Notes: generated by a model not told the origin, from the letters alone. 64,000 nt of DNA from JACPYF01 sp964348695 (GCA_964348695.1 CAYGDI010000002.1:189745-253744); one strand, 5' to 3'; shown: positions 31,878-41,768, counted from the first letter of the stretch. Program-made: numbers and translations.

Positions 31878-33656
31878 CTAGTCTCTTTTTAGCATTACGG
31901 TGAAGGCTTCGGATGGGATATCGACTTTGCCAAAGCGTTTCATGCGTTTTTTACCCTTTGCTTGTTTAGCTAATACTTTCTTTTTCCGAGATACATCACC
32001 ACCATATAACCCTGTTGTGACGTCTTTTCGATAGGCAGATAAGTCTTCACGAGCGATGAAACGAGCCCCAATAGCAGCCTGCAGCGCCACTTTGAAATTC
32101 TGGCGTGGTATGACGTCTTTGAGTTTGGCAGTTACTTCTCGCCCCAGAGATTGAGCCTCGGACCTATGGGTCATTATCGACAAGGCATCGACTATTTCAC
32201 CTGCTACGTAAAAGTCCACACGTACGAGATCTTCTACTCTGTATTCGTCCAATTCATAATTAAATGACCCGTAGCCGCTGGTCACAGATTTTAACTGATC
32301 ATAAAAGTCGGTTAAAAGATTGGCTAGAGGTGCTTCGAAGCTAATTAGGGCGCGTTCATCGATATAACTGAGGTTAGACTGCAAACCTCGTTTACTGATA
32401 ATTAGCTGAATGACTCCTCCGACATAGGCCTGAGGTACGACTATTTCGCCTTTTATCCAAGGTTCGCGGATCTCTAATATCTTGCTGGCATCAGGTAGAT
32501 CTGCAGCAGATTTGATATCTAGATCTGTTCCATCGGCCAATTTCACCTGGTAATCAGTACTGGGGTTGGTGATAACGAGGTCGAGGTTATATTCTCTTTC
32601 TAGCCGTTCACGGACAATATCCATATGTAGTAGCCCCAAAAAGCCTATTCGCACGCCAAAGCCTAGAACAGGGGAGTTTTCAGGCTCAAATTGCAGGGCA
32701 GAATCACTTAGCGATAACTTCTCTACGGCGTCTTTTAGCTCCTGATAATCTTGGTTACTAACAGGGAAGAATCCGGCATATACAAACGGTTTTATATCTT
32801 TGTAGCCTGGCAGTGGATCAGAGGCGATGGCTCGTTTTACGGTAACAGTGTCTCCTACCCGGGCGTCTCTGGTGGTTTTGAGGTTAGTTACCACATAGCC
32901 GATCTGGCCATTGGCAATTTCCACCCCAGATTTCATAGTTGGAGAGAGTGTTCCGACCTCTAGTGCTATACCTGTTGCGCCAGTTGCTAACATTTGTATT
33001 TCATCACCTTTTTTGATCGATCCATCAAAAACACGAGTATACAGGATAACGCCTCTGTAATCATCGTAATAACTATCAAATATCAAGGCTCTAGTAGGCT
33101 CATTTGGAGTGCTTTGTGGTGATGGTATCTTATCTGTTATTGCTGTTAGCACCTCTGTTACGCCTTCACCGGTTTTTGCGCTGATTTTGATGATATCGTC
33201 CTCACTACACCCCAGTAAATTTATGACTTCTTTGGATACTTTGGCCACATCACTAGCTGGCAGGTCGATTTTGTTCAAAACTGGGATAATCGTCAGATCA
33301 GCAGCTAGTGCTAGATAAACATTGGCCAAAGTCTGCGCCTGAATACCCTGAGAGGCGTCAACGACCAAAACTGCTCCTTCGCATGCCTCGAGGCTACGAG
33401 ACACCTCATAGCTAAAATCAACGTGTCCTGGAGTATCTATTAGGTTCAGATCGATGCCTTTGTACTGCATATGAACAGGGGCCAGCTTGATGGTTATACC
33501 CTTTTCTCGTTCTAGATCCATGCTATCAAGTAGCTGACTCTTCATGTCGCGTTTTTGGACCGTATCGGTCATTTCCATCAACCTATCAGCTAGGGTTGAT
33601 TTGCCATGGTCGATATGGGCGATGATACAAAAATTTCTAATCTGAGAACTCATCAT
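31878..33656 (-). CDS. lepA: Elongation factor 4 (LepA)
   Basis: Translational GTPase that back-translocates stalled ribosomes. G1 IAHIDHGKST (13-22), switch region REKGITIK, G3 DTPGHVDF, G4 NKIDLP, and the LepA-specific C-terminal domain (LAKQAKGKKRMKRFG). 592 aa, normal. Its ATG overlaps the murJ stop by 4 bp, at the end of the ftsH-murJ-lepA run. Confidence 0.97.
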   Translation of the reverse strand: MMSSQIRNFCIIAHIDHGKSTLADRLMEMTDTVQKRDMKSQLLDSMDLEREKGITIKLAPVHMQYKGIDLNLIDTPGHVDFSYEVSRSLEACEGAVLVVDASQGIQAQTLANVYLALAADLTIIPVLNKIDLPASDVAKVSKEVINLLGCSEDDIIKISAKTGEGVTEVLTAITDKIPSPQSTPNEPTRALIFDSYYDDYRGVILYTRVFDGSIKKGDEIQMLATGATGIALEVGTLSPTMKSGVEIANGQIGYVVTNLKTTRDARVGDTVTVKRAIASDPLPGYKDIKPFVYAGFFPVSNQDYQELKDAVEKLSLSDSALQFEPENSPVLGFGVRIGFLGLLHMDIVRERLEREYNLDLVITNPSTDYQVKLADGTDLDIKSAADLPDASKILEIREPWIKGEIVVPQAYVGGVIQLIISKRGLQSNLSYIDERALISFEAPLANLLTDFYDQLKSVTSGYGSFNYELDEYRVEDLVRVDFYVAGEIVDALSIMTHRSEAQSLGREVTAKLKDVIPRQNFKVALQAAIGARFIAREDLSAYRKDVTTGLYGGDVSRKKKVLAKQAKGKKRMKRFGKVDIPSEAFTVMLKRD

Positions 33657-35281
33657 TTACTCTTCGGCTGTCCAAATACAATAGCATATACCCTGTGCAG
33701 TACTGGATCGACCTCTGGTACACCCATTAGCCGACTGCACAGCAGATATACACTTCCTGAAAAGATACAAATGATCACAAATTTTGGAAACAGAGAGAGA
33801 AAGCTTTGATCTGTTGCTTGCAGGCTAAAAGTATTGACAGCAAAATAAGCTGCAACTGCTGTGAACCCTGTCGCGGAGAACATGCGTGTAACTGCGGCAA
33901 AAAATGGCCTGTCCAACAGGTTGGGTATACGTCGCTGCATGAGAATAAATAATATTACTACTTCTACAAAGGCAACCAGCGATTGCGCCCATGCGAGCCC
34001 GTAAACTCCGAGATCTAGATACATAGTAAAAAACACTGCCAAGGATATATTGAGACCAATAGTAAAAATCGAAATATATAGAGGTGTTTTGGTATCTTGC
34101 TGTGCATAAAAACTACGAGCAGCAATGTGATATACCGACCGAAAGAGTATAGCAATCGTGAGAATACCAAGAATATTTGCAATCACCACCTCTCCTCCAT
34201 TTTTTATAAAATGCACGAGATATCCTCTTGTAAAAAAGGCGATTGCCGCTGTTGGCAGCGCAAGCCAGATGATTACTCGAATAATAGTCTGTAGTTCTTT
34301 ACGAAAAAGATCTGGGCGACCCTGCGAGAGACGTTCTGTCATTTTTGGAAAGGCCGCAGTTGAGATTGCTACCCCAATCAATGTAATAGGTAGCATATGC
34401 AGTGTAGTTGCCTGTTGATAGGCACGCACTGTACCAGCTGCCATACGCGATGCTAGGTTTGTTTCGACAATACTATTGAAGTAATCTATACCTTGATCGA
34501 TACTGCGCGCAGGTAATAACTTCAGGACAGCTTTGAAACCATGATTTTTCCAATATATTTTCAAACGATAATCAAAACCAAGACCAATCAAACCACACGC
34601 ACTGACAATAAGCTGCATAATAGAACCCAAGACAACGCCCAGAGCTACCCCCATGATACCGCCCTCAAACACCTGCAAACCAAACAGGTTGATGCCATTT
34701 GAAAAAACCGTAATGCCGATGATAATACCTATGTTGTAGATAGTTGGTGCAAGAGCATAAAATACAAACCTACCAACTGCCTGCTGCATGCTAGCGATCA
34801 CAGCAGCAATCGCAAACAAGAATGGGTTGATGGCAATCACTCTCATCATACTAATAGCAAGCCCCCTACCTGACTCATCTAGCCCTGGACCGACAACATA
34901 ACGCACTAAAGGATCAGCAAATATAATAATCAACACGCTAGCAACCAGCGTGATGAGTGCCATAAAATTGATCATGCTAGTCGATAACTCCCAGGCAGAT
35001 TTTTTGTTACCACTCGCTAATCGTTCATTGAAGACTGGTATAAATGTCACACTCAGTGCACCAGACACTAGTAAAAAGAACATAAAATCGGGAATCGTAA
35101 ACGCTACGGTATATGCATCAATACCGACAGGGTAGGTGTCGTAATAGTTAGCATTGAGCAAACGATCTCGGAACAAACCAAGCAAACTTGATACTAGAGT
35201 TGCTCCTGCCAATAGAGAAGCGGCAAGCTGTATTGAAAGCTTTTGGTTGGCTCGTGCTACTGCAACGCTTACTCGTCCCAT
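33653..35281 (-). CDS. murJ: Lipid II flippase MurJ (MviN)
   Basis: Multi-pass membrane protein (14 hydrophobic segments expected) of the MOP superfamily, moving lipid II across the membrane. Typical stretches: GLFRDRLLNANYYDTYPVGIDAYTVAFTIPDF, FIPVFNERL, the basic cavity motif region FNSIVETNLASRMAAGTVRAYQQA and QGRPDLFRKELQ. 542 aa. Three bases separate it from ftsH. Confidence 0.93.
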   Translation of the reverse strand: MGRVSVAVARANQKLSIQLAASLLAGATLVSSLLGLFRDRLLNANYYDTYPVGIDAYTVAFTIPDFMFFLLVSGALSVTFIPVFNERLASGNKKSAWELSTSMINFMALITLVASVLIIIFADPLVRYVVGPGLDESGRGLAISMMRVIAINPFLFAIAAVIASMQQAVGRFVFYALAPTIYNIGIIIGITVFSNGINLFGLQVFEGGIMGVALGVVLGSIMQLIVSACGLIGLGFDYRLKIYWKNHGFKAVLKLLPARSIDQGIDYFNSIVETNLASRMAAGTVRAYQQATTLHMLPITLIGVAISTAAFPKMTERLSQGRPDLFRKELQTIIRVIIWLALPTAAIAFFTRGYLVHFIKNGGEVVIANILGILTIAILFRSVYHIAARSFYAQQDTKTPLYISIFTIGLNISLAVFFTMYLDLGVYGLAWAQSLVAFVEVVILFILMQRRIPNLLDRPFFAAVTRMFSATGFTAVAAYFAVNTFSLQATDQSFLSLFPKFVIICIFSGSVYLLCSRLMGVPEVDPVLHRVYAIVFGQPKSK

Positions 35282-35284
35282 GTG

Positions 35285-37141
35285 TTAGTACAGTGCAGCT
35301 TCCTTTGGTAAAACCGCGCCTTTCAATAGTGTGTCAATCTCTTTCTCCTCTAGCGTTTCTTTCTCTAGTAGAGCGTTTTTCAATTGCTCGAGTGGCTTTT
35401 CGTTGTGCTTGATAATAACTTCGGCACGTTTTGCAGCCTCTTGCATGAGAGTTGCGACTTCTTTGTCGATTTCCCTGGCTGTTTCTTCGCTATAAGGACG
35501 TTCGTGCACCATACGATCGAACATCATACCGCCATTGTCTTCGTGAAATACTTGGTCGCGAAGCTTCGTTCCCATGCCTTGCTCTATGACCATGTTGCGA
35601 GCGATCTCAGTAGCTTTTTGCAAATCGTTACCAGCCCCTGTGGTAACTCTTTCGGGACCGTATTTTATTTTTTCGGCGACACGGCCTCCTAGAGCTCTTG
35701 CCAACACATCCTTGAACTCAATAATAGATGTATAGTCCTTGTCCTCAGGTGGCAAAAACCACGTCACACCACCAGTGCGACCTCGAGGGATAATAGTGAC
35801 TTTGTGTACTGGGTCACTGTCAGGTACAACATGACCAACAAGTGCGTGACCTGCTTCGTGGTATGCGGTCATCTCCTTTTCTGCATCGCTGATAATCTTA
35901 GTTTTTCGCTCTGGACCAATGGCGATCTTTTCGAATGCCTGGATCAGATCGTTATTCTGAATGGTTTTGCGGTTGTGACGAGCAGCAACTATCGCTGCTT
36001 CATTTGCAATGTTCGCTAGATCAGCACCGGAAGAACCGACACTTTTGGCAGCGAGTGCTGAGATATCAACTGTACTGTCAACTGGCTTGTCTTTGAAATG
36101 AACTTTCAAAATCTCTTCTCGGTCTTTTCTCTCAGGTAGAGATATTTGCACCCGACGATCGAAACGTCCAGGACGTAGCAGGGCTGGATCTAGAACATCT
36201 GATCTGTTGGTTGCCGCAATCACGATCACATTTGAACCAGTTTCAAAACCATCCATCTCGACCAAGATTTGGTTGAGAGTTTGTTCACGTTCATCATGTC
36301 CACCACCCATACCGCTGCCACGCTTGCGACCTACCGCGTCGATTTCATCGATAAATATGATTGCTGGGGCATTTTTCTTTGCTTTTGCAAAAAGATCTCT
36401 CACTCGAGATGCACCAACTCCGACAAACATCTCGACAAACTCGGAACCAGAAATACTAAAATATGGCACATTTGCTTCGCCGGCAACAGCGCGAGCAAGC
36501 ATTGTCTTACCTGTACCCGGAGGACCTACCAACAGAACCCCTTTTGGTATTTTGGCACCGACTGATTGGTATTTTTTAGGGTGTTTTAGAAAGTCTACAA
36601 CTTCGTACAAATCTTCTTTTGCTTCTAGATTACCAGCAATATTGTCAAATTTTACTTTTTCTTTGTCGCTACCATACAGCTTTGCTTTGCTACGCCCAAA
36701 ACCCAGTGCTTGGTTGCTTTGACCCTGGGCTTGACGGAACATGAACCAAAACAATCCACCGATCAGCAGTATCGGCAAAAATAGTGAAGCTAGGTTCCAG
36801 ATTGTTGCACTGGTATTGCTTGGTTCTTTGACCTCTACCGTGACGTCTGCCTTGTGCGATAAACCTTGTTCATAAATGGAACTGCCACTTTCTTTGTAAG
36901 ATTTTTCGGTCGGTTTTTTCTTGCCATCAGGTGTGATTTTGATATCATTGCCTTCTATTTGAAGTTTGGTTATTTTACCTTCATTGGCACGAGAAATAAC
37001 ATCAGAAAATGCAACCGATTTTAGTTCTTCTTTGGGTGATGCAAGCCCAATTATTGTTAGTACAAAGATCGTCAGCAATACCCAAAAAAGCGTATTCCTC
37101 ACCATTACTCCCCATTGTCTTTTGTTCTGTTTTTTCACCAT
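35285..37141 (-). CDS. ftsH: ATP-dependent zinc metalloprotease FtsH
   Basis: Membrane-bound AAA+ protease for quality control. Two helices (about 18-34 and 117-135) flank the small extracytoplasmic domain; Walker A GPPGTGKT (206-213), Walker B IIFIDEIDAVG (261-271), second region of homology with arginine finger near ATNRSDVLDPALLRPGRFDRR, zinc site HEAGH (428-432). 618 aa, slightly short at the C-terminus but complete. Confidence 0.97.
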   Translation of the reverse strand: MVKKQNKRQWGVMVRNTLFWVLLTIFVLTIIGLASPKEELKSVAFSDVISRANEGKITKLQIEGNDIKITPDGKKKPTEKSYKESGSSIYEQGLSHKADVTVEVKEPSNTSATIWNLASLFLPILLIGGLFWFMFRQAQGQSNQALGFGRSKAKLYGSDKEKVKFDNIAGNLEAKEDLYEVVDFLKHPKKYQSVGAKIPKGVLLVGPPGTGKTMLARAVAGEANVPYFSISGSEFVEMFVGVGASRVRDLFAKAKKNAPAIIFIDEIDAVGRKRGSGMGGGHDEREQTLNQILVEMDGFETGSNVIVIAATNRSDVLDPALLRPGRFDRRVQISLPERKDREEILKVHFKDKPVDSTVDISALAAKSVGSSGADLANIANEAAIVAARHNRKTIQNNDLIQAFEKIAIGPERKTKIISDAEKEMTAYHEAGHALVGHVVPDSDPVHKVTIIPRGRTGGVTWFLPPEDKDYTSIIEFKDVLARALGGRVAEKIKYGPERVTTGAGNDLQKATEIARNMVIEQGMGTKLRDQVFHEDNGGMMFDRMVHERPYSEETAREIDKEVATLMQEAAKRAEVIIKHNEKPLEQLKNALLEKETLEEKEIDTLLKGAVLPKEAALY

Positions 37142-37216
37142 AAAGCAACTATCGTATATCCTTTCCTAGCACATGCTTATAACTGTTTTCATTTTACCAT
37201 ATGTACTGAGAGAACG

Positions 37217-38068
37217 TCAGTCTTGTTTTTTGCGAGTGAGAAGTATTTTTTCTTTGCTAAACTCAAATGTATGACTGCTGCTAATCTCAAATAGTGCGCC
37301 GGGTTTTGCAGTCTTGATTGCGTGCAGTACTCGGATAGCTTGTGGTCGAGTTAGTGTATATTGAGCACGTAACACCTCCAAGGCTACCTGACGTGGCCAC
37401 ATAATATAGTTGTGCCGTCGGTCAGTCGCCATGACTGAAGTATGCTTGCCAATCTGTTTGTGTAGTTTGAGTTGATCATTATAAAGATCTAGAAATTGTT
37501 GTTTTTTAGATTGATCTATATCCGCCAGTACGTTGCGTCGTATGTGATTGCGCAGATACTTTTCGTCACTATTTGTCTCGTCTTCTACCCAATTAAGCTT
37601 GTGTTTTTTGGCGTATTCTTCGATTTGAGCTTTTGAGCTGTCTAGAAGCGGTCTTTTGATCTCATCGCTCTCGCGTAAACTACTCAACCCCTTCCAGCCC
37701 GTACCTCGTACTATGTTGATAATAATTGTCTCGATAATATCGTCACTATGATGCGCAGTTACGATAGCGTCTGCTTTATACTGACTTTTTACGTCGCGCA
37801 AAAAGGTGTACCGAGCCTCTCTTGCTACTGCTTCACCGACATTACCCAACTTGGTGCTACCTAGTTCAAACGGACAGCGATATTTTTTTGCCAAATCTTC
37901 GACAAACCGTGCATCTTTGTATGATTCTTTACGTATACCATGATCAAAGTGTGCTACGACTATCGTGATGTCTTTTTGTTTGCTGAGTAGGTCAAGCAAT
38001 ACGACGGAATCCACACCACCAGAGACAGCCACTACATATGTACCTGGTGGGAGTTGTTGGTATTTCAT
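37217..38068 (-). CDS. tilS: tRNA(Ile)-lysidine synthase TilS (short form)
   Basis: Converts C34 of tRNA-Ile(CAU) to lysidine so that it reads AUA and is charged with Ile. PP-loop AVSGGVDSVVLLDLL (14-28), FDHGIRKES, TAHHSDDIIET and the RNxxR-type LRNHIRRNVL are present. 283 aa: the C-terminal tRNA-binding domains of long TilS are reduced. A fitting substrate gene lies at 48789-48864. Overlaps the hydrolase gene by 4 bp. Confidence 0.94.
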   Translation of the reverse strand: MKYQQLPPGTYVVAVSGGVDSVVLLDLLSKQKDITIVVAHFDHGIRKESYKDARFVEDLAKKYRCPFELGSTKLGNVGEAVAREARYTFLRDVKSQYKADAIVTAHHSDDIIETIIINIVRGTGWKGLSSLRESDEIKRPLLDSSKAQIEEYAKKHKLNWVEDETNSDEKYLRNHIRRNVLADIDQSKKQQFLDLYNDQLKLHKQIGKHTSVMATDRRHNYIMWPRQVALEVLRAQYTLTRPQAIRVLHAIKTAKPGALFEISSSHTFEFSKEKILLTRKKQD

Positions 38069-38658
38069 CGTAACTCACCTTCGCTTTTGAAAAACATCAT
38101 AATCAGGGGCGATAAAAAGGTGATAGCTACAGCAATAGTATATGCATGAAATAGGGTAGGTAGAGTGATATTTTTTGCATCTTTTACAAATGTATCTTTT
38201 TTTGCAACAATTTCATCAAAAAGAGGGGAGAGTGATACTATTCTCGCACGCTCCTGGTTCCCTAGCTTGTCTAGATTTGAGTTTAGATACTTCATAGCAT
38301 CACGAAAAGCTGGATTATTACGGTAGTACACTTCACCGACAGCCTCTGGTCGACGCAACTTGCCACAGATAAACACTACTTTATGAACAGTTGTTTTTCT
38401 CTTTGCGTACGCCGCAACTACTAGACTCGCACCTGCACTCACCCCAACCAGGGAGACGGTTTTTCCGGCCTTGTGCTGGGTATCAATGAGATCTACTAAT
38501 CGACTGAGTTTTTCAGAAAAGCTACTCGCCTCACCCCAACCGGTTTGAAAAAAAACAGGCTCTACTCTATATATTCGCCATGTCTTGATAGCAAACTTCT
38601 GAAATCTTGGTTTTTGGTCACTTAGTCCGGTGATATAGATAATTGTATGTCGTTTCAT
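38065..38658 (-). CDS. Alpha/beta-hydrolase-like protein with C-terminal membrane helix
   Basis: 197 aa. An IIYITGLSDQ start and the nucleophile elbow VGVSAGAS (G-x-S-x-G, about 77-84) indicate an alpha/beta hydrolase; the histidine could be in LFHAYTIA but the acid is not obvious. A hydrophobic segment near 172-188 (TIAVAITFLSPLIMMFF) would anchor it. Substrate unknown. TGCTATAGT lies about 9 bp before the ATG, so it and tilS form an operon. Confidence 0.65.
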   Translation of the reverse strand: MKRHTIIYITGLSDQKPRFQKFAIKTWRIYRVEPVFFQTGWGEASSFSEKLSRLVDLIDTQHKAGKTVSLVGVSAGASLVVAAYAKRKTTVHKVVFICGKLRRPEAVGEVYYRNNPAFRDAMKYLNSNLDKLGNQERARIVSLSPLFDEIVAKKDTFVKDAKNITLPTLFHAYTIAVAITFLSPLIMMFFKSEGELR

Positions 38659-38688
38659 TGCATATCAACTATAGCAGTAATACAAAAT

Positions 38689-38720
38689 AAAAAACGACCA
38701 TCTTGCGATGATCATTTTTT
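38689..38720. terminator. Bidirectional hairpin at the left edge of the accessory island
   Basis: GACCATC/GATGATC (38696-38702 with 38707-38713, one mismatch) flanked by A-run and T6. It could stop minus-strand transcription coming from the island toward tilS. Confidence 0.5.
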
Positions 38721-38722
38721 AT

Positions 38723-38738
38723 TGGTAGAAGCGACCAG
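38723..38738. other. Candidate distal attachment site of the island
   Basis: TGGTAGAAGCGACCAG matches TGGTAGCAGCGACAAG (43921-43936, the CCA end and acceptor stem of tRNA-Met) in 14 of 16 positions. The two copies bracket all accessory genes between 38.7 and 43.9 kb in the same orientation. Short matches can arise by chance. Confidence 0.35.
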
Positions 38739-38890
38739 TTCGAAATGGAACTCTATCTTGTCAGAACTTATAGCTATGAATAAAATAGTTGAATTCTTTA
38801 GGGAGGAGGAGTTTGCAGGTATTAAGCGGTAACTATGGAACTTAGAGCTAGTTAAGGATTACGTACATTAAAAGTTATATAAGCAACTAT

Positions 38891-39232
38891 TTATTCAGCT
38901 TCTTTCTGCTCTTGTGAGGTATTTGCATCGTCTTTTGTAACTGCATACTTATCATATGCATCTTTATAGAGCTCATTAATTTCGTCAGTGAACTGTTCCT
39001 TATTCGCTTTCAGCTCTTCAAACTTTTCGTAAAGATTTTTATAAATGATTTTATGTGCTGGGTCTGTCAATAACTCTGCTGAGTATGTATCCATCTCAAA
39101 CTCTTGGTCTGGGTCAAGTGCTATATCAAGAAGCTGGAGAATATCATCCTTAGTAATCTTTTCCAGCGGAGAAAATGCTCTCCCGTCTAATGAAAAACTA
39201 CCCTTACCCTCGTCAACTTTCAAGCATTTCAT
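38891..39232 (-). CDS. Small acidic partner of the PHP-ATPase, 113 aa
   Basis: Starts at ATG 39232 with AAAGGGG eight bases upstream (an earlier ATG at 39253 would add seven residues). It overlaps the end of the PHP-ATPase gene by 20 bp, so the two are translationally coupled. The sequence is acidic and helical (ITKDDILQLLDIALDPDQEFEMD, FEELKANKEQFTDEINELYKDAYDKY) with no known domain, signal or membrane helix. Likely a cofactor or antitoxin-like partner of the ATPase, by position only. Confidence 0.7.
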   Translation of the reverse strand: MKCLKVDEGKGSFSLDGRAFSPLEKITKDDILQLLDIALDPDQEFEMDTYSAELLTDPAHKIIYKNLYEKFEELKANKEQFTDEINELYKDAYDKYAVTKDDANTSQEQKEAE

Positions 39233-41231
39233 AAATTCTACCCCTTTCGTCATATTCTTGTTTACCTGCCTCTAAATATCTAAGCATAACTTCACTATTA
39301 TTAACTTTTTCACCCCCCGCTGCTACTAGCTCGTTATCCGTCGCCTTACCAGAATATATTTTATAGACAGGTACACCTTTATTAATTTCTCGTTCTGTAT
39401 ATATAAGATGATTAGGTTTGATAGAGGCACCTATAGTGTTGTTGTGAGTCACAACCACAACTGGAGTATGCTGGGCAATAGCTTTTATAACTTTGTTTAC
39501 TTCTCCACATAGGAAAAGATTGTCGAATGATGATTCGGGCTCATCAATTAGTAGCAAGTCAAAAACACCGGCACTGTCAATTTCACTGATAAGTTTGAAT
39601 TCTGCCCGCTCACCACCAGAGACTTGCACGCCATATTCATTTAAGATACTGTACTCAATCTTGGTAAAAAACTTATGATATGAAGTTGACTCAACTACTT
39701 CAATATCCTTGAGTGCTTGTAAGAAGTCATATGGTTCCCCGTAAACATTAAACGCATCACGGAAACCAGTTACATGACCACTTATATCCTTCAGTTCTTG
39801 TGCACCACTAATAGGTACACTACTTTCTTGTATCGTAAATCTTTGCACAACCTTTTGGTCAATAGTACGAGGTTTTTGAAGCTCCTTAGTGATATTGCGA
39901 AATCTTTCAACCTTATTTTTATTCTTAGCTATTTCTAGTAAGTCTACATCCTGTGTCGGCGTTGTTGCAGATGATGCGTTCAACCCATACTGAATGTTTT
40001 TTAGAGCGTTGTTTACCCATGCTTGCTTTGTTCTTGAAAGTTCTTCATTGCGGTACTTCTCAATCAATGAGAGTAGTAGTTCACCTAATGCAAGTTCTGG
40101 TACTTTTGCTTCAACTATACCTGCATAGATGCCGGGGCTTAAAAGTGTTTCCGTTGCTTCAATAAGCTTAACTAGCTTATCGCTCTCGACTGTATGAAAA
40201 GGGTTTTCCGCAAATAAAGCAGTCTTTGAGTAAAGGTCGTGCCTTCCTACCTCCGATGCCGATTTCAAAAGTGAGTCGACATATTCTTCGACTTTCTTGT
40301 CATCACTCTTAAGTGATATGTTCTTTATATCGTCTACTACAGCACGGAATGATTTAAGGTATCGTTCACCATCTTCGTGTTGCTTCTTTCCCGTACCTTC
40401 TTTGAACTTCTTTGCTGCGGCTTCTGGGTCTATTTCGATTAAGTCGAACTGGCGTATATATTTAACATCATCGCTGTATTTTGCTATTTCATCAAGAGTA
40501 TGAGATTTGCCAGATGAACGTCCACCCAGAAGGACTGTAAGCCCGCTAGAAATAGATACGCCTTCTGGAGTTACTTGGATAAGTTCGCTACCTTCTTGAG
40601 TAGATAATGCAACTTTACTTTTGTCACTTAAACATAGACGCAGCGACCTTACGTCAATGGTACCTACGTCCAGGTACGTTTGTCTTGCTTTAAAGTCCCA
40701 GTCGGTTTGAGCGCGTGAGTCGCTAAAGAGAACAGGTGTCTTTGACTCGGCACTCTTTTGAGCATAAATTAATTTCTTCGCACTGCTTACTTCTCCAGCT
40801 ATAAAGTCAGCTCCAAGGGCTTCGAGCGAGTCGTCATCTACCCGTGGCTTTTTGTCGTAGTGAGGGATTATAAGATATTTTGAAAGGTCACCAAAAATTT
40901 CGCGTAATTTATCAACATCAATTGAATCTTCTGCTTTGAATAGGGTTTCTACTTTTTGACATTTCTCAGAAAAATCTTGGAGGTCATTACTATCGCCTAT
41001 AAGCAAGGCATGCCCCTTGCCAAGGTTAATCTCAATTCCGGGCAGAACGGTAGCAGATAGGCTGTTAGAAATCGTGCGAAATTGTGTTATGTCGAATACG
41101 TTATGGTTGGTGATGGCGATACCATCTAAAGCCATGACCTGCACATATTCCTGAAGTTTGGAAATATCAAATTCAAACTCCGCATCCAAAGGAGTTGCTA
41201 CTGTATGTATATGAAAGTCAATTTTTTTCAT
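39213..41231 (-). CDS. PHP phosphoesterase fused to an ABC/SMC-type ATPase (defence-like)
   Basis: 672 aa. PHP domain 1-200: DFHIHT (His7, His9), TNHN (His43), GIEIN (Glu67), PHYDK (His124) and FSDSRAQTDW (Asp171) supply the metal ligands. ATPase: Walker A LGGRSSGKSH (235-244), long helical insertion, ABC signature VSGGERAEF (537-545), Walker B LLLIDEPESS (559-568) and H-loop VVTHNN (593-598). PHP-ATPase proteins of this kind occur in anti-phage islands (the Ppl type), where nucleotide-gated nucleic acid or nucleotide hydrolysis is thought to act. Position in a recombinase-bearing island with a coupled small gene supports defence; activity is inferred. Confidence 0.85.
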   Translation of the reverse strand: MKKIDFHIHTVATPLDAEFEFDISKLQEYVQVMALDGIAITNHNVFDITQFRTISNSLSATVLPGIEINLGKGHALLIGDSNDLQDFSEKCQKVETLFKAEDSIDVDKLREIFGDLSKYLIIPHYDKKPRVDDDSLEALGADFIAGEVSSAKKLIYAQKSAESKTPVLFSDSRAQTDWDFKARQTYLDVGTIDVRSLRLCLSDKSKVALSTQEGSELIQVTPEGVSISSGLTVLLGGRSSGKSHTLDEIAKYSDDVKYIRQFDLIEIDPEAAAKKFKEGTGKKQHEDGERYLKSFRAVVDDIKNISLKSDDKKVEEYVDSLLKSASEVGRHDLYSKTALFAENPFHTVESDKLVKLIEATETLLSPGIYAGIVEAKVPELALGELLLSLIEKYRNEELSRTKQAWVNNALKNIQYGLNASSATTPTQDVDLLEIAKNKNKVERFRNITKELQKPRTIDQKVVQRFTIQESSVPISGAQELKDISGHVTGFRDAFNVYGEPYDFLQALKDIEVVESTSYHKFFTKIEYSILNEYGVQVSGGERAEFKLISEIDSAGVFDLLLIDEPESSFDNLFLCGEVNKVIKAIAQHTPVVVVTHNNTIGASIKPNHLIYTEREINKGVPVYKIYSGKATDNELVAAGGEKVNNSEVMLRYLEAGKQEYDERGRIYEMLES

Positions 41232-41301
41232 TCTTATCCCTTATTACCTTCTTACTTATGATATCTGATAATAGAGTACTTTCCTAATGCCTGAGCCATA
41301 G

Positions 41302-41323
41302 AAAACCCGCCTTTTACGACGGG
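41302..41323 (-). terminator. Terminator after the exported island protein
   Basis: Stem CCCGTC/GGCGGG with one G-U pair (41318-41323 with 41306-41311) followed by TTTT on the minus strand. Confidence 0.65.
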
Positions 41324-41354
41324 CTCCTAGGTAGCAATAAAATCACTTATCTAT

Positions 41355-41768
41355 TTAATACAGTGTTTTAGTTTTAGTAGACAGTTTGTCGTTTTGGTAT
41401 TGCACCATTATCATGCCATTGTCACCAATACCACCATAATTACAGGTTTCAATTGTGCCAACATACTCGGAGCTAGTTTCGCTACAGTTATCGGATGTCT
41501 TTCCAATGGCTGTTTCAGCCTCTGCCTTTGTCATACCATCCGTTAAGCCCGCATATGCCGTCTCCACATTCCATTTTTCTTCTTTCTGCTCCTTAGGCTC
41601 ATCTTTTGTCTTTTCCTCGCTACTAGAGCTTTCTGTGTTGGTTGTAGGAACCTTTGTATCTGTGTTACCGCCAGCGGCTCCACCTATACCGATAAGTACG
41701 ACAATAATGATTAGCCAAATGTACCATTTTTTGTACCATGGTTTCTTATGTTGATGATTCATATGCAT
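41355..41768 (-). CDS. Membrane-anchored SmpA/BLIP-like small protein
   Basis: 137 aa. Basic N-terminus, one helix (about 16-33, WLIIIVVLIGIGGAAGG), a Ser/Glu/Lys linker, then an extracellular domain AYAGLTDGMTKAEAETAIGK...CSETSS...ETCNYGG...VQYQNDKLSTK that resembles SmpA/OmlA or BLIP-like folds (paired cysteines). GGAGG lies eight bases before the ATG. An inhibitor, adhesion or phage-related surface role is possible; nothing decides between them. It lies inside the island. Confidence 0.7.
   Translation of the reverse strand: MHMNHQHKKPWYKKWYIWLIIIVVLIGIGGAAGGNTDTKVPTTNTESSSSEEKTKDEPKEQKEEKWNVETAYAGLTDGMTKAEAETAIGKTSDNCSETSSEYVGTIETCNYGGIGDNGMIMVQYQNDKLSTKTKTLY

Noticed and set aside
38647..38832. 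61-codon plus-strand ORF at the island edge
   Set aside because: It runs through a terminator hairpin and the putative attachment site, starts inside the hydrolase promoter and has no homology I recognise. A GGAGGAGG word near 38802 is not followed by a usable frame.
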